Below are positions 22,554-31,616 of a stretch of 64,000 nucleotides of DNA, piece after piece. Every line of letters starts with the position of its first letter. Within the stretch, counting starts at the first letter, position 1. The position numbers and the translations under genes are program-made. The stretch is from Isoetes taiwanensis (taxonomy: Eukaryota; Streptophyta; Lycopodiopsida; Isoetales; Isoetaceae): NCBI GenBank assembly GCA_021234155.1, contig JAJEKV010000010.1, positions 6,546,871 through 6,610,870 on the forward strand. The letters run 5' to 3'. Under the pieces are notes generated by a model. It saw only the letters and a program-made list of their open reading frames with translations. It searched no databases and was not told where the DNA came from.

Positions 22554-25500
22554 TTAATCTACACAAATCGACATGCCTGAGCCGATTTCTTCGGAGATGA
22601 CCTTGCCGTCCCATTGCTCCATGAATTGTGGGTACTTCTTTACTAGATCTTTCTTAAGTACCCACGTCGCGTCTCTCCTTGTTTTCTTGAAAGCTTTATC
22701 AAGAATCAATTCTGGAACTATTTCCAGCTGCTCCTCCGTCATTTCCAACAACGTTGGAGTGTCCAAGACTTCGTCTGGATTTGGGGTATGCTTCTTCAAC
22801 AAACTCACGTGGAAGACCTTATGGATCTTTAGGTGTGCTGGTAGATCCAATCTGTAGGATTGATTACCTACTCTCTGGACTATTCTGAAAGGTCCAGCCC
22901 ACCTTGGAGCAAGCTTCTTACAATTCCCGATTCTGAGCTTTGCCTGCTTCACTTTGATCTTCAGCCACACATCGTCGCCGACTTGAAACTCTCTGACTGT
23001 TCGATGCTTATCGGCGATGCTCTTCTGTCGACTCCTTGCTGCTAGGAGATACCCTCGAACTTCTTCCACGAGCTGCTGCATGTCGGCCAACATCTGCTGC
23101 GAAACTTCTACCTTTGACACGGGATTGTGCCAAGTGTCTGGAGTTAGGCATTGATAGCCGTAGTTGATCATAAACGGCGACATTTGGGATGATTCCTGCT
23201 TGGTGCTATTGTATGCAAACTCCACCAAGTGAATAAATTCTTCCCACATACCTTGCTTATTCCAGACATAGTTTCGTAGCATGTCCTCCAAAATCCTGTT
23301 GGTCCGCTCCGTTTGGCCATCCGTCTGAGGATGATACGCCGTGCTCATGGATAGCTTCGTCTGAATGGTCGCAAAGAGGTCTTGCCAAAAGGCGCTCATG
23401 AACTTGGGATCCCTGTCGGAGATGATCTCCCTTGGCATGCCGTGAAGCCTGAAGATCTCTTTGGTGAAGAGCTTTCCTGTATCCATAGCAGTATCTGTGG
23501 TCCTGCAAGGCACAAAATGTGCCATCTTCGACAACTTGTCAACCACTACCATCAAAGCATCCTTCCCTCTTACCGTCCTTGGAAACCCTGTGATGAAATC
23601 CATGCTGATCACCTCCCACTTAGCGTTTGGCACCGCTAATGGCTCTAATGCTCATGGAATTCGAAGCTGCTCTGCCTTCGTCTGCTGGCATAGCTGGCAT
23701 TCTCTGATGTAGCGAGCTACCTGCTTCTTCATTCCTGGCCAATAATAGCTGCTGTGCACTTTGAAATATGTCTTCATGAGCCCCGCATGGCCAGCTATTG
23801 GGCTGTTGTGCGTGTCATGTAGGATCAATTTCCTTATACCTGATGATTCTGGCACACACAACTTGTTCTTATGGTACAACAGGTTGCCTTCCTTCTTATA
23901 ATTCTTGAAGGCTTCCCGCTCCTTATCTGTTCTAGCCTCTCTAGAGAGACTTGCCCATACTTCCTTGAAATCCACATCCGTTGGCAAGGATTATTCAATC
24001 TTCTTACCAAAGTCGCTGGAGAGCGTCGAAATTGCATTACAATGCACCCTAGTTGTCAGGGGATGCTTTGAAAGCGCATCCGCTACCACATTGAGCTTCC
24101 CTGGCTTGTAGACTATATCAAAGTCGTACTCCTCAAGGAACTCCATCCACCTTCTCTGCCTCAGGTTGAGGTGTGGTTGCGTGAATACATACTGGAGGCT
24201 CTGATGATCTGTATCCAATTGGAACTTCCTTCCCAAAAGGTAATGCCTCCAAATTCTTAATGCCCTGACAACCGCAAGCAACTCCTGATCGTGCGTGGGG
24301 TAGCGCGTTTCGGCATCGTTCATCTTCCTGGAATCGTACGCTACCACAAGCTCTTCTTGCGTAAGCACTGCACCTGTAGCTATCTTACTCGCATCTGTTG
24401 CTACAAGCTTATCTTTCTCTGGGTCTGGCAGGGTTAAGACTGGGGCGGTTGTTAAAGCTTCCTTCAACAATTCAAATCCCTTTTGGGCTTTCTTGTGCCA
24501 ATGATCTGCCCAATCTTTCACTTTTTCCGCCCTCGTCAAGTCTGCTAGCGGGGCCGCTATCTTAGCAAAGTTCTTTACGAACTTTCTGTAGTACCCTGCT
24601 AGGCCGAGAAAACTTCTGACCTCATGCACGTTCTTCGGTGCCGGCCACTGAATGATGGCTTCAATCTTGGAAGGGTCCGTCGAAATTCCTTCTGCTGAGA
24701 TCACATGACCAAGATATTCCACCTTTTCCGTTGCGAAGTGGCACTTCGACAACTTGGCGTACAACTGGTGCCTCTTCAACTTCTCTAGCACTCTCCTTAA
24801 GTGTTGTACGTGCTCTTCAAGGGATCTGCTATACACCAAAATGTCATCAAAGAACACAATCACAAAGGTGTCTAAGAACTCCCTGAAGATGTCGTTCATG
24901 AGCCTCATGAACGTCGCGGGGGCGTTCGATAAGCCGAAAGGCATTACCGTGAATTCATAGTGTCCATACCGCGTTCTGAAAGCGGGTTTATGGATATCTT
25001 CCTCCTTTATCCGGATCTGGTGATAGCCTGACTTTAAGTCGATTTTGGAGAAGACCTTTGCTCCTTGAAGCTGATCCATCAAATCATCCGATCTGGGGAA
25101 CGCATACTTGTTCTTAATGGTGTGCTTATTCAACTGCCTATAGTCTATGCACATCCTTAAACTGCCATCCTTCTTCTTAACAAACAGAATGGGCGCTCCA
25201 AACGGGGAGACGCTAGGTCTAATGAAGCCTAGGTCGAGCAACTCCTGCAACTGCTTCTTTAGCTTCGTCAACTCCTGCGTCGTCATTCTGTATGGAGCCT
25301 TACTTGTCGGCTTTGTTCCTGGTTCGAGTGCTATCTCACACTCGACTCCCCTGTAAGGAGGGAGGTGCTCGATCTCGTCAGGAAAGAGATCGTGGAATTC
25401 CGTGATCAGCTGAGCTATTTGCTTCGGCAACTTGCTGAGCACTTTGTCTTGTTTGCTTTCTTCGGACCCCGGCTCTTCAATCTCAAGCTTAAAGATGTAT

Positions 25501-25970
25501 GCTACTTGCTCGCTCTTGATGTACTTGAACAGCCGTTTAGAAGACATACACTGCATGATGGGAACAACTTCTTTACCTGTGATCTCAATGATCTTGCCGT
25601 CGGGCGTTGGGAAGGTCACCTTCCGCTTTCCACAATCAATGATGGCCCCTGCTGGTCCAAGATACTCCATCCCTATGATCATGTCGTACTTGCCGATGCC
25701 CATTACTTCTGCCCCCATCTGGATATTAATCCCTGGCAAGTCGATGTCGAAGTTGATCCTCTTGCCTGCTGTCGGCCTTACTGCTCCACTTGCTAAAACA
25801 ACGGGCCTCGGCTTCGACTTCAGTGGTTTCAACTTCAACATTTCCACCATCCTTGGGGATGCAAAATTATGGCTACTTCACGAGTCTATCAGGACTATGA
25901 AAGACTTGGCCTTGGCCTTCCCAACTGTGGAAATTACCTTATACTGACTCTCTGCTTGTTTTGTATCTAT
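22554..25970 (-). pseudogene. pol: Ty3 pol: protease, reverse transcriptase, RNase H, integrase, chromodomain remnant
   Basis: One minus-strand frame, overlapping the end of gag in the -1 frame. Protease: FIVLIDS followed by a TGA (25878-25880) where the active-site glycine codon should be, then SSHNFASP. Reverse transcriptase: [10 protein letters not shown] and the catalytic FFDDILVYS. RNase H: LVATDAS and TDHQSLQYV. Integrase: HHCC zinc-binding region (HDTHNSP...ECQLCQQTKAEQ) and catalytic positions MDFITG, SDRDPKF and HPQTDGQTERTN, then GPFRIVQRVG. The C-terminal chromodomain has lost about 17 residues relative to the copy at 52870, including its YLVKWK core (near 22680). Two more in-frame stops lie at 23991-23993 (TAA) and 23652-23654 (TGA). 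The enzyme order and motifs are certain; activity of this copy is not expected. The stops fall in otherwise well-preserved frames, so decay is recent. Confidence 0.95.
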
Positions 25971-27337
25971 TGCGGCAAAGATATGACACTCACCCTGAAT
26001 GTAGTCGCGGGCTGCCTTGCCGTCGTGTCCCAATCTCCCAACTCCGCTAGTGCTGCACTCATGACGTAGGGGCAGTTCGCTGTTCTATGGCCTGGCTGGA
26101 AGCACCTGAAGCAAAGCTGCTTTTCTATACACTGCTGCCTCTTCTCCTTGGGCATAGCCTGCAAAAAGGATCGCACTGCTTTGGAGTAGTTTGACCCCTC
26201 CTGCTTGTCTTTGAAGGATACCTGCTTCTTCTCGTGCTGCTTCCCCTGGTTGCCGCCATATGGGGCTCTAGCTGGACCTGGACTGGCTGCTCTAGGGCTA
26301 TAACTTCCTGTTGCCTTGCCTTTGTCCTGGAAGTACTGCTGCCTCTGCCCGCTATTCTGAGGTCCCGTCCCTTGCAAGCTTATTGCTTTGGACTCCGCTT
26401 CTGATACTGTTTTAGGGTTTATTGCCCTCACAAGCTTGCGGATCTCCTCATTCAGCCCCTCAATATAGCTTTCTACTGCATGCTTTTCGCCCAACTTTGG
26501 CACATACAACCTTAGTCTCATGAATTCCTCTGTATATTTCTGGACTGATTTGTTTCCTTGCTGCAACCTATAGAACTGCTGCATCATGCTGGACTTGTGC
26601 TCTCTTGGGACGTAGTGGCGCTTGAAGGCTTTAGCAAACTTCTTGAACCTGCAAGCATCCCTGCTTAAGTCGTGTGCCTTGGCATAACCCTTCCACCAAA
26701 TGCGTGCTGCTCCTTTCAGGTTGGCTGTTGCCACCCTGCCTTTATCCTTATCCTTCATACCATAAGCGTTGCCATATTCGCTCATCTCATCGAGCCAAGC
26801 CTCTGCCTCCATGCCCGACCTGTTCTCGCCTGAGAATTGCTCGAGCTTTCTGGCTTTCCAAACATTTCCCAATGCCGAGTCCACCTTCTTCTGGTAGTCG
26901 GAGGTTCTTGTGTCCCTTTGTCGTCCATCTGAGGTATCCCTCTGTCTTCCCTCTGCATTGTTCCTCTGCCTTCCATCTGTTCGGTCCTGGGCCTGTTCTT
27001 CTTCTTCCTCGTAGTCGGAGTCTGAATCTGAGCTTGAGTCGGAGGAGTCTGAGCTGGGGGACCTCCTTCTCTTGCTCCTCTTCTTGTCCCTTCCTGTTTT
27101 CCGAGCTGATGCTTGCGGCAATTGAGCGTTGCCCACCGAACCCGCTCCTGCTTGTGCGGCTAGTAAAGCCTTTATCTGCTCAAGGTCCGTCCTCATCTGT
27201 GACATTTCTTCCTCTGGGGTCATGGGTCCAAATTCTTCAAACAGGTTCCTTGCCGGAGGTGGCCTGGGCGGACTCTGTTCTTCCCTAAGATCTTGGCGTT
27301 GTCGTTCCCCTGAGCCTAGGCCTCTAACTGCATACAC
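25967..27337 (-). CDS. gag: Ty3 gag (capsid/nucleocapsid)
   Basis: A 456-codon frame. The N-terminal third is charged and low in complexity (KKRSKRRRSPSSDSSDSSSD). The middle holds the retrotransposon gag domain: AWLDEMSEYGNAYG, ARIWWKGYAKAHD and FAKAFKRHYVPREHK, then YTEEFMRLRLYVPKLGE. The C-terminus has a single CCHC zinc knuckle, CFRCFQPGHRTANC, which binds element RNA. The frame has no ATG at its first residue. It may start at an internal ATG (the MTPEEEM region) or be joined by splicing at a CAG just upstream. It ends at TAG where pol overlaps in the -1 frame. No internal stop is present. Confidence 0.93.
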   Translation of the reverse strand: MYAVRGLGSGERQRQDLREEQSPPRPPPARNLFEEFGPMTPEEEMSQMRTDLEQIKALLAAQAGAGSVGNAQLPQASARKTGRDKKRSKRRRSPSSDSSDSSSDSDSDYEEEEEQAQDRTDGRQRNNAEGRQRDTSDGRQRDTRTSDYQKKVDSALGNVWKARKLEQFSGENRSGMEAEAWLDEMSEYGNAYGMKDKDKGRVATANLKGAARIWWKGYAKAHDLSRDACRFKKFAKAFKRHYVPREHKSSMMQQFYRLQQGNKSVQKYTEEFMRLRLYVPKLGEKHAVESYIEGLNEEIRKLVRAINPKTVSEAESKAISLQGTGPQNSGQRQQYFQDKGKATGSYSPRAASPGPARAPYGGNQGKQHEKKQVSFKDKQEGSNYSKAVRSFLQAMPKEKRQQCIEKQLCFRCFQPGHRTANCPYVMSAALAELGDWDTTARQPATTFRVSVISLPQ

Positions 27338-27507
27338 AAGTAATTCATGGCTATATGGTTAGTTTTACTTGTTCTCTTGCATTGTTTATGTTTGTTGGTA
27401 TAGTTGTGGGACAAAAATACATCAACAAAACATTTAAAGTGTAACAGAAATCATATTTATATTATATAATATTTTAGTACAAAAAGTCTCCGGGATCAAG
27501 AGTCTAA

Positions 27508-28994
27508 CTAATCTTGAAATCGCCGGTAAGATGGGTTGTCCTCAAGAAACTTCTTAACTTGAGCCATTCCTACCGACTGTCCCAAGTTCCTGAGGATGTT
27601 TGCTGACGAACCGCCCTGCAAGGCTCTCGCCAGCTCTTCTACCTTGCGGTCGGATGTGCAGGCCGCGGCCACTGCCAATCTCGCCTGTCGTCAATGGGGT
27701 ATGGCGAAGTCGAAGAGGTCGAGTGCCATTGCCCTCTTGACTAGGACAGCATAGTCGACATTTGCCGCTATTCGAGCATGCCTGCCGAAGCCTGAGAGTG
27801 CAATAAGCATGAACACTCCTTCTTCACCCCGGGGGCTGAACTTGCGGTGTATCACCGCTATTCTCCCATCTAGCAGCAGCGGCAGGTAGTACCTCAGGGA
27901 CCTGTCATTGTGCGTCGCTGAAGCTTCTCCGCTTGTTTGGCCTCCAGCTCTATGCCGCCCGGCGTATTCGTCGACCTCTATCTCAGTGAGGTCGCGGTAG
28001 TCTTCAATTGTGGAGTCGACTCGCCTGAGGTCGATTCCTGCTCCTCTTGTTGGAGGTGGTGTCGAAGGCCTGGGCATTAAGATGCTCGTGGTCTTCCCAC
28101 GGATCCCCATCTGTTCTTGGAGGGCGAGGAACTCCTCCTCCGTTGGCAGCTCTCGTTCTTCCATCATTTGCCTGATGTTGCTGTAGGCCTGGATGTCGGA
28201 AGTCGACTCCCCTGTATAGGTGTCGGCTTCCCTGACTTGAAGTGGAAAGTCCGAGGCTCCTCGGACGATGAAGTTGTCCAAGTCGGACTGTCGTAGCTGG
28301 TGGAGCAGTTCATCCAATCGGAGCTCCCTCTCCCTGCATTCGGGGAGGTTCTGGATGTCGCTGAGGAGTAGATACTCCTTAGCCCAAGTGGGGGAGCAAC
28401 TCTGATGTTCTGCCGGCTCTGCTCGAAATTGACCAGCTCCTCTTCTGCTTGTCGCCGTTCCTCCTCTGGCTCTAGCTCGGTGTACTCTTCGTCGTCCGAC
28501 TCCTCTTCTTCTTCTCTTCCTTCTTGCTCTTGCTGGTACTGCAAAAGCATCTGCTCTTCTGCTCGGGCTGCTATAGGGTCCACCTCCATGGGAGGAATAG
28601 AGGTTGCCCCCAATGGGTTTTCGGCACGGTGGGATAGGAAAATAGCTAAGGCAGCGGTATAAGAGAAATACTTGGTCCTGTTAGCTGTCAGGACCATGTA
28701 ATCTGGTAGCCTCTGTGCCTTGTTAGTTAAGTACTTGGCGATGTTGGGGACATCACCCAAGGCTGCTTGAAGGGATGGGCGGGGAACAAAATAGCCTATG
28801 CAAGGGGGGACCTGGACGAGGGAGGGTCCTACCCTAGCTTGGAACTCTGCTAAGACTTGTCTATATGCTGGGGTTGCATTCAGCGTTGCTTGGATATCTA
28901 TTTCTTTCCCAAAGACTTGGAAGATGTCGTTGACATCCGCCTCGGCAGCATGGGCACTGGCGCTGTACCATCGCCTGAAGTCAGCAGTGGCCAT
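27508..28994 (-). pseudogene. Second extra ORF of the Ty3 element, unknown function
   Basis: Starts with ATG at 28994 (MATADFRRWYSASAH) and reads 200 residues in one frame. It then needs a one-base shift near a C-run at about 28390 to continue (EYLLLSDIQNLPE, then DELLHQLRQSDLDNF), passes a TGA at about 27691-27693 and ends KKFLEDNPSYRRFQD at a TAG (27508-27510). About 490 residues in total. Visible features: a folded-looking N-terminal domain, a very acidic segment (REEEEESDDEEYTELEPEEE) and a folded-looking C-terminal half (SLRYYLPLLLDGRIAVIHRKF). I recognise no family. It sits between the H3-like ORF and gag, on the element's coding strand, and its preserved coding character across two single lesions suggests it was functional in a recent ancestor. 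Confidence 0.7.
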
Positions 28995-29297
28995 TGATCT
29001 AGCGAAGAAGAGAGTATCAAACGGATGCAGAAGCGCCTCAGGGAGCTGGAAGATCGCCTAAGCAGTCGAGAGCAAACTTGCAGGGTGCTAAATGAGAAAT
29101 GGGGGACCTATTTATAGAAAAGGGGAAAACCCTAATTTTTGGATGACCTAGAATTTACTGGGATTGGGCGATTCTGATCTATTAAGAGGTGCAATTGAGA
29201 GTTTGAAGACTACTTTTAGGTTTTAAGCATGCTAAGAACAACTAATGAACCTATTGCAGCAAACTGGAGATCATTTGGTGAAGAAAATGGTGCGAGA

Positions 29298-29362
29298 TCT
29301 CACACGTTGCGCCCAGACCGATAATGAAAAGTTCATTTTCTGCCCTGGCGCAACGTGTGAGA
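29298..29362. repeat. Palindrome copy 1 (16-bp perfect arms)
   Basis: TCTCACACGTTGCGCC (29298-29313) and its exact reverse complement (29347-29362) flank a ~33-base centre. It lies downstream of the H3-like ORF within the Ty3 internal region. Confidence 0.95.
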
Positions 29363-29496
29363 CATGGGATCCAAATGGGCTAAATTTAGTCAATTTGGGT
29401 GATCTGAGGGAGTAATTCTACTCAACTCGTCGATTTAGGCAGAATTGACCCCTTATTTGGTCGATTTGGAGCAGTTTTGGGCATTTTTGGGGCATG

Positions 29497-29563
29497 GTCT
29501 CACACGTTGCGCCCAGCCCGAAAATGAGATTCTCATTTTCTGTCCTGGCGCGACGTGTGAGAC
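29497..29563. repeat. Palindrome copy 2
   Basis: Same arms as copy 1 with one mismatch (TTGCGCC against GGCGCGA). The centre is itself palindromic: AAAATGAGA then TTCTCATTTT. The whole could form a ~67-base cruciform or RNA hairpin. Confidence 0.93.
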
Positions 29564-29706
29564 ATCGTCTCAATTTTGCTCAAAAACTCCAATTTGACCA
29601 AAACAAAAGCTAGTTCAATATCTTAACTTATTTACACAAGATTAGACACATTATTTACACAAAATTTTCTTATATTAACAAAAATTTTTCATTATTTACA
29701 AAAAGT

Positions 29707-30958
29707 TCAAGGGCGTTCTCCCTTGATGTGTCTAGCCAAGTGCATATCCTGCCTCATGAGCGTGACCCTCTTCGCGTGAACTGTGCAGGCCGTGGAATCC
29801 TCAAAATGCTGCACTATTTTCGCCTCTGCTGCCTCCTGTAGGCACAGCAACATTTCATCGGTCACCCGCATGTCCGTGTTGTACTCCTGCATGACTTCTC
29901 GGACCAAGCGTTGAAATGGTGCCCGGGGAATCAAGAGTCCGTAGCTTCGCTGGAAGTGCCGGATTTCCTTGAGGGCTCTGTTCTCCAACTTCTTCCTGCC
30001 GGCCCGCTTCTTTCCTGGTGCTCTGGGAGGCTTCGGCTTTGGTGGTGGCGGCTTCAGAGTTTGTTTCGGGGGCACTCCACCTTCGACGGTTCTTACCCTG
30101 TGCTCCTGGTAATAAGCATTGTATGCCTCCCACTTCTCCATGTAGGCGTTGTGCTCCCTGATCTTCTTCTGATAGACCTTGACGGGGTCTATCACATACG
30201 CCTCCCGTTGTGGTCGCGGGGCTTTAACTCTGTCCCACGTCGGAAAAGGTGGGGGCTTCGGCGGCTGCCCGGGCTGCTCCTCTTCTGCTGCCACCTGCTG
30301 AGGTACTTCCTTCTCCACGACCGGGGGTTTCGAAGAGCTTGCCCCCTCAGTGTTGGGGACGTAATCCTCGTCCGAGTCATCCGTAGAAGGCAGGGTCTGC
30401 TCGCCTGATGGCTCATTGATGACGGGGCCTCGCCCTCGCTTACCCACCTGCACAACTCTTCTGTTGCCCGCCTGAAATGCCTTTGGCCTTCCTCTTCTTC
30501 GGCTCCCCGGCTGTGCTAGGCTCGTCCTGCCGTCTCTTCGTCCTCCTCTCTCGGCGGCTCTCCCTGGCTTCATATTTGCCAATAAACGCCGCGAGGTCTT
30601 CTTCTTCTTCGGGGCTGAGCCTCGGCTGCTGCTGCTCCTCCCTCTCCTCGGCTTCCTGCAGACGGGCCCAAGCTTCTAGTTGTTCTTCAACTGTCGGCTG
30701 TCCCCTCTGCTCCCGTTCCTCCTTGCTCCTCCTTTCTTCCTCGGCGATTTCTTCGAGGATTTGCTGCATAATGTCCGGGCGCTCCTCGCCTATGACCTCC
30801 GTCTGGTCGCTCCGGTCCGAGTCTGCCTCCTCACTGGATGAAGATTCGCCTTGCCGGAAAAGGCGTTCTTGGAGTATCTTCTGAATGAGGGCAGGTCCGC
30901 TGGCGCTGGAAGATTCGCCTCGGCGGGGCTTCCTAGCGGTTTGTTTGGTCCGGGCCAT
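29707..30958 (-). pseudogene. Histone H3-like protein encoded by the Ty3 element
   Basis: The ATG at 30958 opens a frame whose first ten residues, MARTKQTARK, equal the conserved H3 tail including Lys4 and Lys9. It continues with a Ser/acidic stretch (ESSSSEEADSDRSD) and a long charged region to 30440. The +1 frame, overlapping from 30582, continues with an AT-hook core (RRRGRPK, near 30500), an acidic patch (DSDEDYVP), a Pro-rich stretch, and then 90 C-terminal residues (29710-29979). These are an H3-type alpha-N helix plus histone fold: RALKEIRHFQ, LLIPRAPFQRLVREVM, LQEAAEA, HAKRVTLM and LARHIKGERP. IRHFQ and LLIP resemble CENH3, while loop 1 has the canonical H3 length. A one-base shift is needed to join the two parts; together they would be about 410 aa. 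It lies between the primer-binding site and gag, bracketed by four palindromes. Homology to H3 is certain; nucleosome incorporation or any role in transposition is inference. The shift may be decay, an assembly error or programmed. Confidence 0.9.
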
Positions 30959-31146
30959 GTTCGACGGTTCGCCAATCCGAGCTATGCGCCAGAAGATCGC
31001 CTTGGCAAAAGGAAGCAGACTTTCTGAGGGAGGGACGCGGAAATGGGGGGGTCTAGATCTATTTATAGGGGTCGATTTTTTAGGTCAAATTTCAAACTAC
31101 CTTTTTGGGTCATCTAGAACATCTAAAACATCTAAATCTAGGCATG

Positions 31147-31213
31147 GTCTTACACATTGCGCCCAGACCGATAATGAAAAGGTCATTTCCTGTCCTGGCG
31201 CGACGTGTGAGAC
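31147..31213. repeat. Palindrome copy 3
   Basis: Arms TCTTACACATTGCGCC and GGCGCGACGTGTGAGA, with three mismatches. The centre resembles copy 1 (ACCGATAATGAAAA). It lies upstream of the H3-like ORF. Confidence 0.88.
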
Positions 31214-31346
31214 ATCGTGGGACCCACTGCTAAAATTTTATACTTTCTAAGCATGTAACCTGCCAATTCTACTACTTCTTAGCTCAAAATTAGAATTATC
31301 AAGTTATTTTCTGTGATTTATGACTTTTTAGTGTGTTTCAGTTTAA

Positions 31347-31410
31347 TGTCTCACCGCGTTAGCCAGCCCGAAAATGAGATTCTCATTATCCGTCTGGCGG
31401 CGACGTGTGA
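31347..31410. repeat. Palindrome copy 4 (degenerate)
   Basis: TGTCTCACCGCGTTAGCCAG with the centre AAAATGAGATTCTCATTAT and the right arm CTGGCGGCGACGTGTGA. It shares centre and arms with copy 2 but has small deletions. Confidence 0.8.
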
Positions 31411-31603
31411 CCCACTCTACTTTTTGAAGGTTGGCTCACCAATTTTAGTCTTTTTATGTTTTCATTCATTTTAACTGTTACTAGCTTAGCATAAACTACA
31501 AAAATGAGAAAAAAATTTCCCATTTTTCGAGGTTTAAGGATCCTATCAAGTTAGTACTACTGGGAGCATGGCCAGTGCTTTGCTCTTGGTCTCCAAGAAC
31601 ATT

Positions 31604-31615
31604 GCTCTGATACCA
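31604..31615 (-). promoter_or_regulatory. Primer-binding site, initiator Met-tRNA
   Basis: Reading the minus strand, TGGTATCAGAGC begins one base after the 5' LTR. This is the complement of the 3' end of plant initiator methionine tRNA, the usual primer of plant Ty3 and Ty1 elements. Confidence 0.95.
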
Positions 31616-31616
31616 C

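Larger units (their letters stand above)
30959..31603 (-). promoter_or_regulatory. Leader between primer-binding site and H3-like ORF
   Basis: About 640 bp of untranslated leader. It holds two of the four palindromes (31147-31213, 31347-31410). No coding frame of note is present on the element strand. Confidence 0.7.

Noticed and set aside
25147-25947. Plus-strand frames opposite reverse transcriptase and protease
   Set aside because: They are shadows of pol with no motif of their own.
29911-30884. Plus-strand frames opposite the H3-like ORF
   Set aside because: They are shadows of the charged minus-strand coding sequence, and no domain is visible.
29979-30958. The H3-like sequence as an ordinary host histone gene
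   Set aside because: It lies on the element's coding strand between primer-binding site and gag, inside LTRs with a target duplication, and its linker and AT-hook are not found in canonical H3.
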